Source of the DNA: JANQHS01 sp965227315
GTDB taxonomy: Bacteria; Bacteroidota; Bacteroidia; Cytophagales; CCMP332
Direction of reading: 5' to 3'
NCBI GenBank assembly: GCA_965227315.1
Contig: OZ245737.1
Span: forward strand, 2,914,001 to 2,978,000
DNA: 64,000 nucleotides
Both the position numbers and the translations under genes were made by a program. Under the pieces are notes generated by a model. The model was not told the origin of the DNA and did not search any database. It worked only from the letters and a program-made list of their open reading frames with translations. Shown piece after piece: positions 33,430-41,895 of the stretch. How positions within the stretch are numbered: position 1 is the first letter of the stretch; each line of letters begins with the position of its first letter.

Positions 33430-34620
33430 TCAGGAAATCATGAATCCCAGCTTTTTTAACTCCTCCCAAAAACCCGGGAAAGATTTATTCACCGTCTCCG
33501 GGTTTTGGATCTGAATTGGGAATTGAGCGGCAAGCATGGCCAGGCTCATGCTGATCCTGTGGTCATGATGTGAGGAAAAGGTAGGATCTGGATTTTCATA
33601 GACCCTTTGTAATTCTTCTTCCAAAGCTTCGAGGCGATCGGACTCTTTGAACCTGAGGTGGTCCAATCCGGAGAAGTTGGTTCTTAACTTTTTGATCCGG
33701 CAGAAGGTGATCAATGGCAGTCCAAGGTCTGGAAAATTCTTCAGATCCATCTCTGATGGAAATTTGGGTTGCCCTATTCTTTTGAAGACGATGCCTGTAT
33801 CGTTTTCTGATGCCTCCATTCCAAAATACTCGGCCCAATCGAAAAGGATCTGATCTCCCTGCAGGCCGTTTTTTGATAGTCCCGGGAACTCCAGTTCTTC
33901 TATTTTAAGCAGAGATGCGAGGCAAACAAAAAAACATGCTGCGGACCAATCCCGATTGTTTGAAAATGATCCGGGTGTAGTTAATGCACCTCGAATCGAA
34001 ACCCTCGAATCATCCATAGAGACTTGCATGCCAAATTTCTTCAGGACCTCCAGGGTCATATCAAGGTAGGGGGCTGAAACCCTTAAACCTTGAAATTCCA
34101 GATCTATCCCTCCGTCTATTAAGGGCGCTATGAGGCAAAGAGCAGAAGCAAATTGACTCGAGATTTTTTGATCCAAACGAATTACTTCAGGATTTTTTAA
34201 TGCCGGGGTTTTCCGAATGGATAGGGGGGGGTAACCTTCATTTTCAAGGTATCCGATATCGGCACCCAGTTCTTTTAAAGCCGAGACCAATGGTTCAATG
34301 GGTCTTTCTTTCATTCTTTGGCTACAGTTCAGAATGATTTCCCGGCCGGAGGCGGCAAAGTAAGCCGTCAAAAAACGATAGGTGGTTCCTCCATCACCGA
34401 GCTCAACCTCAGGATCTTTGGTATTGATGAACTCCAAAAGGGTTTTTGTGTCGGAAGAATCCGAAAACTCCATTCCCGACAGATCCTTTCCCACCTGATC
34501 CAGCAAAAGGATCAATCTGTTGGATTCACTCTTCGATAGCGGAAGTTCTACGGTGACTTTCCGGGGGACCTTCTCAGGCTCAAGTTGAATGTTAACAAGC
34601 GATTCGGCCCCGGAAGCCAA
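33430..34620 (-). CDS. aroA: 3-phosphoshikimate 1-carboxyvinyltransferase (EPSP synthase)
   Basis: Shikimate pathway enzyme, 396 residues. The motifs are present: ELPLSKSESNRLI, DGGTTYRFLTAYFA, KISSQFASALCLIAPL, DWSAACFFV, LRFKESDRLEALEEEL and SHHDHRISMSLAMLA. The only sensible start is TTG at 34620; no ATG or GTG lies near the family start. It follows the E2 gene with 3 bp between stop and start codon, in the same frame, so it may be read by coupling. It is somewhat shorter than the E. coli protein. Confidence 0.94.
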   Translation of the reverse strand: MASGAESLVNIQLEPEKVPRKVTVELPLSKSESNRLILLLDQVGKDLSGMEFSDSSDTKTLLEFINTKDPEVELGDGGTTYRFLTAYFAASGREIILNCSQRMKERPIEPLVSALKELGADIGYLENEGYPPLSIRKTPALKNPEVIRLDQKISSQFASALCLIAPLIDGGIDLEFQGLRVSAPYLDMTLEVLKKFGMQVSMDDSRVSIRGALTTPGSFSNNRDWSAACFFVCLASLLKIEELEFPGLSKNGLQGDQILFDWAEYFGMEASENDTGIVFKRIGQPKFPSEMDLKNFPDLGLPLITFCRIKKLRTNFSGLDHLRFKESDRLEALEEELQRVYENPDPTFSSHHDHRISMSLAMLAAQFPIQIQNPETVNKSFPGFWEELKKLGFMIS

Positions 34621-34623
34621 GGA

Positions 34624-35949
34624 TCAAATGCTTGTATTCGGATCGAATTGCTCCAGATAGTCGGCTACTCTTCTGACAAACATTCCTCCCAAGGAGCCAT
34701 CTACCACACGATGGTCATAGGAATGAGAGAGGAACATCTTGCTGCGAATCGCGATTACATCACCTTCTTCTGTCTCAAGAACAGAGGGTTTTTTGTTGAT
34801 CGAACCAAGAGCCATAATCCCGACCTGAGGTTGCATGATGATCGGTGTGCCCATCACATTTCCAAATGATCCGACATTAGAGACTGTATAGGTGCCTCCT
34901 GAAAGATCATCCGGACTCAATGCGTTTTTCCTCGCCTTATTGGCCAACTCGTTGACAGCCAAAGCAAGACCTTTGAGATTAAGCCTGTCCGCATTTTTGA
35001 TCACCGGGACGATCAGGTTTCCATCCGGCAGCGCTACGGCCATACCCATATTGATATCCTTTTTCATGATGATCTTGTCCCCATCAACCGAAATGTTGAT
35101 TTTGGGATAATCCTTGATCGCATTGACGACCGCCTGAATGAAAAGAGGGGTGAAAGTCAATTTTTGTCCTTCCTTTCTTTCGAATTCGGCTTTATGTTTA
35201 TTCCTCCAGTTCACGATCCTGGTGACATCGGCTTCGACGAAGGAAGTCACATGGGGGGAGATCCTTTTGGACTCGACCATCCTTTGGGCGATCATCTTTC
35301 TCATCCTGTCCATCTCGATGATCTCATCCTGACCCGATACCGAGAATCCAAAGCTTGGAAGCGCATCGACCGGGGCGGCAGATGGAGCAACTGAGGGTTT
35401 ACTGGCTGGTGCACCACTGGTTCTGGACTCCAAATAGGATTTAATATCGTTTTTGGTCACTCTGCCTTCGCGACCGGAACCTGCAATGGTTTCAAGCTCG
35501 TCCATTCCAATTCCTTCCTGCTTGGAAATATTCAGAACCAGGGGGGAATAAAAACGACCGTTGGAGCCCCTTGATTTGAGGTTGGCATCGGCCTCAACTG
35601 CCACTGGTGCAGCTTCTGCAGAAGCTTCCACTGCAGCTACTTCTTTAGCCGGAGCTTTTTCTTCTACCGCAACTTCCTCTTCGGCAACGGCAGCCTGGCC
35701 ATTGTCTCCAGCGGTTTCGATTACGGCAATGGGATTTCCAACGGGGATGACGTCTCCCTCATTGGCCAGCTTTTTCTTGAGTATCCCGCCATGTGTGGCA
35801 GGAACCTCGGTATCCACCTTGTCCGTGGCTACTTCCAATACTGATTCGTCCTGCTCAATTTTATCCCCTTCATTTTTAAGCCAGGTCAAAACCGTGGCTT
35901 CCATGATACTTTCGCCCATCTTGGGCATCACCATTTCTACTTGTCCCAT
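34624..35949 (-). CDS. 2-oxo acid dehydrogenase E2 (lipoamide acyltransferase)
   Basis: Dihydrolipoyl acyltransferase core of a 2-oxoacid dehydrogenase complex, most likely the branched-chain type. 441 residues: lipoyl domain with modifiable Lys44 (EVATDKVDTEVPA), Ala-rich linker, peripheral subunit-binding domain (FYSPLVLNISKQEGI...GREGRVTKNDI, residues ~133-170), and catalytic domain ending with HSYDHRVVDGSLGG (His413, Asp417). A partner E1 fusion lies at the right end of the window. A promoter element lies just upstream. Confidence 0.92.
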   Translation of the reverse strand: MGQVEMVMPKMGESIMEATVLTWLKNEGDKIEQDESVLEVATDKVDTEVPATHGGILKKKLANEGDVIPVGNPIAVIETAGDNGQAAVAEEEVAVEEKAPAKEVAAVEASAEAAPVAVEADANLKSRGSNGRFYSPLVLNISKQEGIGMDELETIAGSGREGRVTKNDIKSYLESRTSGAPASKPSVAPSAAPVDALPSFGFSVSGQDEIIEMDRMRKMIAQRMVESKRISPHVTSFVEADVTRIVNWRNKHKAEFERKEGQKLTFTPLFIQAVVNAIKDYPKINISVDGDKIIMKKDINMGMAVALPDGNLIVPVIKNADRLNLKGLALAVNELANKARKNALSPDDLSGGTYTVSNVGSFGNVMGTPIIMQPQVGIMALGSINKKPSVLETEEGDVIAIRSKMFLSHSYDHRVVDGSLGGMFVRRVADYLEQFDPNTSI

Positions 35950-35971
35950 TTGCCTTCTAAAATTCCGGGCA

Positions 35972-35979
35972 CAAAAATA
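35972..35979 (-). promoter_or_regulatory. -7 box upstream of the E2 gene
   Basis: On the minus strand TATTTTTG fits TAnnTTTG. A TTG is found 22 bp upstream on that strand, slightly too far from the usual 19-20. It lies in the gap between cinA and the E2 gene. Confidence 0.5.
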
Positions 35980-35992
35980 CCATTATTTTGGC

Positions 35993-37240
35993 TCATTTTG
36001 ACAACCAGATCCTTAATAGATTTAATGCGCTTTTGGCTGTTAATTCGATATTCAGCAAGCGCTCCCGCTGGTATTTGAGGAGCTTCGTCTCTACCTCTTT
36101 TCCATTTGAAACCGCAATCCAAATGGTGCCCACAGGTTTTTCCTCTGTTCCTCCGTCAGGGCCGGCAATTCCGCTAGTTGCAATGGCATAGCTGGAGTTG
36201 AATTTTTTACATGCCCCCATGGCCATTTCACCGACCACCTGCTCGCTTACTGCACCGTACTTTTCAAGGCTTTCCTTTTTCACACCCAATAAGTCCATTT
36301 TGGCTTCATTGGAGTAGGAAACTATTGATCCGGGGAAATACGCTGAACTTCCGGGCTCCGAGGTAATGAGATGTGCGATCATGCCTCCTGTACAACTTTC
36401 GGCAGTACTCAGGGTTTCCCCTCTTTCCTCAAGCATTTGACCGATTGCCTTAGAGAGGCTGATCTTTCCCCGTCCATAGATATATTTCGAAGCGAATCTT
36501 TTTAATGCATCGATTTGACTCTCGATTTCCTTTTCGAGAGAATCCGTATTGGTGCCCTGAGCTGTCAACCTCAATTTGACCTCACCCGCACTGGGCAGAT
36601 AGGCCAGTTTTATGTTGGCTGGAAGGGCCTCTTCCCAGTCCTTGATCTTTTCCATCAGGAAGGATTCCCCAATTCCGACGGTCTTCACAGTTTTGAAGAC
36701 AATTGTTCCTGTATGGAAGAAGTTCCTGATCCTGTCAAACCCCTGAGAACTCATCAGGTTTTTCATTTCATGGGGCACCCCCGGTAGAGAGATCAACATT
36801 TTGCCCTTTTTTTCAAATAGCATTCCAGGAGCTGTACCCCATTTGTTCTGAAGTGGAATGCAGCTTTCCGGTATATGGGCCTGCAGCTTGTTGACCTCGA
36901 GGAGCGGCCGGTTATATTTCTCGAAGATCCTGGTGACCGATGCAAGTACATCTTTATTTTCTACGAGCCTTTCTCCAAGGAATTCGGCTATGGTGTTCTT
37001 GGTGATGTCATCCTTGGTGGGGCCGAGACCACCGGTCATAATGATCAGGTCGAATTCCTGGAAACCCCATCCCAGAACGCCCAAAATGGCCTTTTTTCGG
37101 TCCTGAATAGTAACTCTTTCCCTTACCTCAAATCCCAGGAGTGTGAGCTCCTCACTAAGCCATTTGGAATTGGTATCATGGATCTGACCGATCAGTATCT
37201 CATCACCAATAGTACATATCAACGCCTTTTTATTGCTCAT
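35993..37240 (-). CDS. cinA: CinA-like protein (competence/damage inducible, NMN amidohydrolase type)
   Basis: 415 residues with two domains: an N-terminal MoCF-biosynthesis-like domain (ALICTIGDEILIGQIHDTNSKWL, GGLGPTKDDITK near residue 70) and a C-terminal CinA domain (AESCTGGMIAHLITSEPGSSAYFPG, then YAIATSGIAGPDGGTEEKPVGTIWIAV). The C-terminal domain is the nicotinamide-mononucleotide deamidase in studied proteins; the N-terminal part is linked with ADP-ribose pyrophosphatase activity. Divergent from the cupin-methyltransferase gene. Confidence 0.95.
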   Translation of the reverse strand: MSNKKALICTIGDEILIGQIHDTNSKWLSEELTLLGFEVRERVTIQDRKKAILGVLGWGFQEFDLIIMTGGLGPTKDDITKNTIAEFLGERLVENKDVLASVTRIFEKYNRPLLEVNKLQAHIPESCIPLQNKWGTAPGMLFEKKGKMLISLPGVPHEMKNLMSSQGFDRIRNFFHTGTIVFKTVKTVGIGESFLMEKIKDWEEALPANIKLAYLPSAGEVKLRLTAQGTNTDSLEKEIESQIDALKRFASKYIYGRGKISLSKAIGQMLEERGETLSTAESCTGGMIAHLITSEPGSSAYFPGSIVSYSNEAKMDLLGVKKESLEKYGAVSEQVVGEMAMGACKKFNSSYAIATSGIAGPDGGTEEKPVGTIWIAVSNGKEVETKLLKYQRERLLNIELTAKSALNLLRIWLSK

Positions 37241-37284
37241 TAGCTTTGAGGTAACATTGCAGTATTAATTTAAAATCTGGAAAT

Positions 37285-37292
37285 TAAGTTTG
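37285..37292 (+). promoter_or_regulatory. Possible -7 box before the cupin-methyltransferase gene
   Basis: TAAGTTTG fits TAnnTTTG, 26 bp upstream of the GTG start. No -33 TTG at the right distance was seen (nearest TTG 25 bp upstream), so this is weak. Confidence 0.35.
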
Positions 37293-37317
37293 ATAAGCAC
37301 CTTAACCAAAAAATTCT

Positions 37318-38682
37318 GTGGAGGAATTCTTAGACCAGTTTAAAAACATCGATAGGAACGATCTGACCTATGAACAGTTGGGTGATCTGTTAAGGTCCAG
37401 TCGCGTTTTTGAATTGGATTTGAGTGAATACCTTCCTGAAGAGCCGGAGCCAGGAAATTATTCAAGAAACAGGATACTGGCCGAGCCTCTGGAGATCACC
37501 ATCGTCAGGTGGCCGGAAGAGGGGGAAAGCGCCATCCATTATCATGAAGGTTTCTGGGGATATGTAGCTGTATGTGACGGGATCATTGAAAATGCTGTAT
37601 ATGAATGGAAGGACAGGATCTTGTTTAAATCTTCAGGAGATCTTTATTCAAGAGGTGCCTTGATTCCCGAGCCTGATGGTGTGATACACAAGATCTGCAG
37701 CTTAAAATATGAACCGGCCATCACCATTCATTTCTATTTCCCACCTCTTGACAGTTTCAAAGGAATGAGGATATACGATCTGGAAGCCGGAAGGATCGGA
37801 GTCTTAGGAGAGTCGGCCGCTGCGGCCTCCTGGAAGCAATCTGAGTCAAGTTTCGATACGATCGAGGAAAATGCCTTTGAAACAGAAAAGGAACTTAGAC
37901 CAGCGTTTGGGTTTTCGATGGTTCATCTTTATCCCAAGCCTGATTCGCAGGAAATCCAAAACCTGACCTCAATGTATTTCAGCGAAATCGCGGAACACTA
38001 TGACCAATTCGATCAGGAACAAAAGGCGAGATCGACCTATATCAAGGCGGTGAATAAATCGGTTTCCTCCAAGATCGTTCGGAACGAAAAAGGGGATACC
38101 AAGGTGCTTTCCATCGGTTGTGGAACGGGAAGAAGGGACCTGGAGATCCAAAACAATACCACTGTACTCTATAAGATTTACGGGGTTGATCTGAGTCAAA
38201 AGATGTGTGCAGAGGCCAGAAGAAGAGGAATTGAGGCAACCAATGGGGCATGGATGGAAATCGATTTTCCGGAAAAGGAATTCGATGCTATCTATTTCCT
38301 TTATGGTTTTGGCCATCTATCTCATTATGAACACAGGCTTGAGTTTCTGAAAAAGGTCAAGAAAACTTTGAAAAGGGGAGGTAGATTCATTTTTGATGTT
38401 TTTAACCAGGAAGATCGGTTTGAATGGGGCCCCAGAGCAATTCGGAACTATGAGTTGAATGGCTTGGACAGGTTCGGATACGACAAGGGCGATGTGTTCT
38501 ATAAAAGGAATGATCTGAACATCCCCGCTTTCCTTCATTATTTTTCTGAAGATGCTCTCAAGGATCTACTCTCAGATGCAGGATTTGATTCGGTCGAAAT
38601 TGAATTTATTGGATATCGTCATAACCCTGGTCAACTGGTGGAAAAAGATGAGGGGATCATGCTTGTGATGGCTTCAGCCTAG
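37318..38682 (+). CDS. Cysteine-dioxygenase-like cupin fused to SAM methyltransferase
   Basis: 454 residues, no exact family known to me. Residues ~55-150 resemble cysteine dioxygenase: a metal pair His74-x-His76 (AIHYHEGFWGYVAVCDG), a third His124 (PDGVIHKI) and the hallmark EPAITIHFYFPPLD, close to CDO's EPAVSLHLYSPPFD. Residues ~225-430 are a class I methyltransferase: motif I VLSIGCGTGRR (263-273), acidic D291, and GGRFIFDVFN. Start is GTG 37318. The combined reaction is unknown; thiol or amine small-molecule chemistry is a guess. The 3' end overlaps the convergent meaB by 9 bp. Confidence 0.75.
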   Translation: MEEFLDQFKNIDRNDLTYEQLGDLLRSSRVFELDLSEYLPEEPEPGNYSRNRILAEPLEITIVRWPEEGESAIHYHEGFWGYVAVCDGIIENAVYEWKDRILFKSSGDLYSRGALIPEPDGVIHKICSLKYEPAITIHFYFPPLDSFKGMRIYDLEAGRIGVLGESAAAASWKQSESSFDTIEENAFETEKELRPAFGFSMVHLYPKPDSQEIQNLTSMYFSEIAEHYDQFDQEQKARSTYIKAVNKSVSSKIVRNEKGDTKVLSIGCGTGRRDLEIQNNTTVLYKIYGVDLSQKMCAEARRRGIEATNGAWMEIDFPEKEFDAIYFLYGFGHLSHYEHRLEFLKKVKKTLKRGGRFIFDVFNQEDRFEWGPRAIRNYELNGLDRFGYDKGDVFYKRNDLNIPAFLHYFSEDALKDLLSDAGFDSVEIEFIGYRHNPGQLVEKDEGIMLVMASA

Positions 38683-39666
38683 AAGACGGGAACGGATCTC
38701 CTTACTCAGCTCATCAGCGGCTGAGAAAGGGTCGATTTTACCTGCCTTGATATCCTTGGTCAGCTGGCTTTTTCTTTCTTTCAACAATGGGATCTTTTCA
38801 AGAAAATGATCCACCTGTGATTTCCATTCGGTATCGAACCAATTTGAATTTTGCCTCTTTCGGTTTTCATCGAAGCTGCCTGATTTTTTCAATTCCGAAG
38901 CGATCAATTCGACCTTTTTTCTGACGCTTTCCATTCCGGAATCTTTGAGGGAAGAAACCGCCAGGACTGCAGGCTTGGTTTCGGGAGTATTTCGATACAA
39001 TATGGACAGGGCATTTTCCAGGGATTTTTTGGCCTTGTTGGCTGCCTCTTTGTTCTTGCCATCGGCCTTGTTGACGAGGATAAGCTGAGCCATTTCCATA
39101 ATCCCTTTCTTGATACCCTGAAGTTCATCTCCCGCTCCGGAAATAAGGATGAGCAGGAAAATATCCACCAGACCGCCAACACTGATCTCGGATTGTCCTA
39201 CGCCAACGGTTTCCACCAACACATAGCCGTAACCTGCTGCTTCAAGGATGATTATCGATTCCCTGCTGTTCCTTGAAATTCCTCCTAGCATTTTTCCGGA
39301 TGGAGAAGGCCGAATAAAGGCGTTTTTGTTCTTGGAGAGAAAATCCATCCTCGTTTTATCTCCGAGGATACTCCCTTTTGAAACCGGGCTGCTAGGATCT
39401 ATGGTCAACACCGCAACTTTCTCCCCGGAATCACAAAGGGCAGTCCCGAATGCTTCAATAAAAGTGCTTTTGCCGGAACCCGGCACTCCGGTGATTCCTA
39501 TTCTCAGTGATTGCCCTGAGTGAGGGATCAGTTTTTTTAGTAATTCCCGTGCATCTTCCTGATCGGAATCCAGGCTGCTTTCGATCAGTGATAAGCCCTT
39601 CCCGATCAGAACCCTGTCATTTTTTCTTATACCTTCAAATATCTCTTCAACTCTTTGATTCGGCAT
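38674..39666 (-). CDS. meaB: MeaB-family GTPase (methylmalonyl-CoA mutase chaperone)
   Basis: G3E/ArgK-type P-loop GTPase, 330 residues from ATG 39666. Walker A GVPGSGKSTFIEAFG near residue 58, DPSSPVSKGSILGDKTRM, VETVGVGQSEISVGGLVDIF, and base-recognition NKADG. MeaB loads and protects methylmalonyl-CoA mutase with adenosylcobalamin. The mutase itself is not in the window. Its presence fits a propionyl-CoA pathway with the carboxylase gene at 30 kb. A TTG three bases upstream is also in frame. Confidence 0.93.
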   Translation of the reverse strand: MPNQRVEEIFEGIRKNDRVLIGKGLSLIESSLDSDQEDARELLKKLIPHSGQSLRIGITGVPGSGKSTFIEAFGTALCDSGEKVAVLTIDPSSPVSKGSILGDKTRMDFLSKNKNAFIRPSPSGKMLGGISRNSRESIIILEAAGYGYVLVETVGVGQSEISVGGLVDIFLLILISGAGDELQGIKKGIMEMAQLILVNKADGKNKEAANKAKKSLENALSILYRNTPETKPAVLAVSSLKDSGMESVRKKVELIASELKKSGSFDENRKRQNSNWFDTEWKSQVDHFLEKIPLLKERKSQLTKDIKAGKIDPFSAADELSKEIRSRLLG

Positions 39667-39742
39667 CAATGATTCCTTTTGCGCAATAATTTGCGAAATT
39701 TAGGCCACCTTGTTTTTCAGGTAAAACCAATGCAGTAAAGCT

Positions 39743-40963
39743 ATGAAAGGAAAGCTTTTTTGGGATTCGTTTCTAGGAACGGTATTTATTTTTTTCCTGA
39801 TCGGAGTGGTATTCAGGTTCTCCGCATTTGGGATTTTCAATGCCTTTGATCCTATTGGAGAGGCGATGAGCGATATCGAGATCACGGATATTGTATTCTC
39901 CAGACTTAGAGAAACGCCACCGGCGGATACGAATGTTGTTCTTGTCAATATCGGAACCCTTCCCAGAGCGGGGATCGCCGAGGAGATCAATATTATTTCC
40001 AAATACGACCCCAAAGTCATCGGCTTGGATTGTTTCTTTGAAGACCTCAAAGATCCATTCGGAGACAGCCTGTTGAAGGCAGCTATTCAGAACGCCGGGC
40101 CAGTGGTTATGGCTTCCAGACTCCACGGTTGCAGTGAGGCAAAAGGTGGATGCGATTCACTTGGTGGATCATTGCCCTATTTCACTGAAGGCATTGATCT
40201 CGGCTATGCCAATCTGATCAGTACGGCCACGAGTCAGGAAAAGTTTAAAACCAACAGGACCTTTGCCGCCAAGGTCAGGCTCAATGGAGAAAGGGTGGAA
40301 GCATTTGGAGTGAAATTGGCCAGATATGCCAATTCCCTAAATGTCCAACTCCTGTTGAATCGGAAATACCCCTATGAAGTGGTCAATTTTCGCGGTTATG
40401 GAGGATTGGGCGGAAGGTTTTTTTCCCTGGATGTCATGGACGTTTTTACCGAGAATTTTGATCCGGGCCTGATCAAAGACAAGATTGTCATTTTTGGATT
40501 TATGGGACAGGATTTCTCGGATAAATCCTGGGAGGATAAGTATTTCACACCATTGAATCCCGATTATGCAGGACGAACCAATCCTGATATGTTCGGGGTA
40601 ACAATTCATGCCAATATCATCGCCATGATCCTCAATAAGGACTTTATCGGAGTGATGGGCGACACCACGAGTATCATTTGGGCAATACTCATCTGTTTCT
40701 TGAACGTTTTGCTTTTTAATGTGATCTATTACCGACTGCCGCTATGGTATGACGGCCTGACCAAGTTGATCCAATTGGTTGAGGTATTGGTGGTTTTTTT
40801 CATTATCGTGATGGTGTTTCACTACTTTTCATATAAAATCAACATTACTTTGGGAATTGTAGCCATCCTTTTGGCAGGAGATTCGTTAGAAGTATATCAG
40901 GGTGTTGGTAAAAACACCTACCGATTATTAAAAATTAGGTTTCAAAAAAGTTTTAAGCTATGA
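39743..40963 (+). CDS. CHASE2 domain membrane protein without output domain
   Basis: 406 residues: a first membrane helix (about 7-27), a large extracytoplasmic CHASE2-like sensor region (MSDIEITDIVFSRLRETPPADTNVVLVNIG, KYDPKVIGLDCFFED, VNFRGYGG, FDPGLIKDKIVIFGFM, GVTIHANIIAMIL), then three membrane helices (about 309-390) and a short cytoplasmic tail of about 15 residues. CHASE2 usually precedes a cyclase or kinase; no such domain is present. The end overlaps the FecR-like gene by 4 bp (ATGA), so the two are coupled. Confidence 0.88.
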   Translation: MKGKLFWDSFLGTVFIFFLIGVVFRFSAFGIFNAFDPIGEAMSDIEITDIVFSRLRETPPADTNVVLVNIGTLPRAGIAEEINIISKYDPKVIGLDCFFEDLKDPFGDSLLKAAIQNAGPVVMASRLHGCSEAKGGCDSLGGSLPYFTEGIDLGYANLISTATSQEKFKTNRTFAAKVRLNGERVEAFGVKLARYANSLNVQLLLNRKYPYEVVNFRGYGGLGGRFFSLDVMDVFTENFDPGLIKDKIVIFGFMGQDFSDKSWEDKYFTPLNPDYAGRTNPDMFGVTIHANIIAMILNKDFIGVMGDTTSIIWAILICFLNVLLFNVIYYRLPLWYDGLTKLIQLVEVLVVFFIIVMVFHYFSYKINITLGIVAILLAGDSLEVYQGVGKNTYRLLKIRFQKSFKL

Positions 40964-41895
40964 ATAAGTTGATCATTAAGGTTGTTCTGTTGCTTCTTGT
41001 ATCTGCTTTTGCCTTTGGTCAGGGATTTGAATTCAAAGTTCTTGCGAGCAGGGGCGACAATAAGATCAAAACAAGTTCGGCGGACTGGGGGCCGATCAAA
41101 ACCGGCTCTGCCATTATGGGTGGGAGTCAGATTGAAGTGGGTGGTTCGTCTTACCTCGGGTTGATGCACAAAACCGGAAAAACAATGGAAGTTAAAACAC
41201 CCGGTACCTATTCTATCGATGATCTTTCTAAAAAAGTCATGACCGGAGGATCTTCCGTGGCATCAAAGTATGGTGAGTATTTATTGGCCCACATGAGCGG
41301 TGGTGGGGATGAGGATATCAATGCCGAGAAACTCAACAATATGAATGTTACAGGAGCCGTGTCCAGGGCCACTGATAATGAAAAACTGGACATCATCATT
41401 CCTGATCGCTCAATGCTATTGTCTACCTCGGACGCGTTTTTCAGATGGATACCTAATCCTGAGAATGAAGAGGATAGTTATATAGTTACCGTCAACAATT
41501 TGCTTGAAGAAAATGTGACCACCCAAACGGTTTCCGAGCCTTACTTTGATCTGGAGTCTCTGGAAGGGATAAGCCTGGAAGAGCAGATGGGCTTGATCAT
41601 CAATGTGAAATCCGAGACGGATGAAGGATACTTTTCTGCCAATTATGCCTTGCAGGCTTTCATGGAGCCAAACAAGGAGACTATCATGAGTGAGCTCAAT
41701 GAGTATAAGACTACTCTGCCAAGTGAAGAAGAAGCGATGAAGAACTTCCTTTTAGCGATGTTCTACGAGCAGAACGGTTTGAATTTCCATGCCTTAAGCT
41801 GCTACACTAAACTATTGGTCCTGGAGCCTGAAAATGAGTACTATGCCGCCTCTTACCTAGATTTTGTCAAGAGAGCCGGTTTAGAGGCCGAATGA
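40960..41895 (+). CDS. Secreted FecR-like protein with TPR-like end
   Basis: 311 residues with signal peptide (MNKLIIKVVLLLLVSAFAFG, cut near residue 20). Residues ~24-90 look like a FecR-type fold (VLASRGDNKIKTSSADWGPIKTGSAIMGGSQIEVGGSSYLGLM...GTYSIDDL). The last ~60 residues (EEAMKNFLLAMFYEQNGLNFHALSCYTKLLVLEPEN) resemble a tetratricopeptide unit. Coupled by ATGA overlap with the CHASE2 protein, so it probably acts beside it in the periplasm. Function otherwise unknown. Confidence 0.78.
   Translation: MNKLIIKVVLLLLVSAFAFGQGFEFKVLASRGDNKIKTSSADWGPIKTGSAIMGGSQIEVGGSSYLGLMHKTGKTMEVKTPGTYSIDDLSKKVMTGGSSVASKYGEYLLAHMSGGGDEDINAEKLNNMNVTGAVSRATDNEKLDIIIPDRSMLLSTSDAFFRWIPNPENEEDSYIVTVNNLLEENVTTQTVSEPYFDLESLEGISLEEQMGLIINVKSETDEGYFSANYALQAFMEPNKETIMSELNEYKTTLPSEEEAMKNFLLAMFYEQNGLNFHALSCYTKLLVLEPENEYYAASYLDFVKRAGLEAE

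Noticed and set aside
37318..38682. Treating the N-terminal half as a true cysteine dioxygenase
   Set aside because: The three His ligands and the EPA...PP segment match, but other family positions differ, so only 'CDO-like' is supported.
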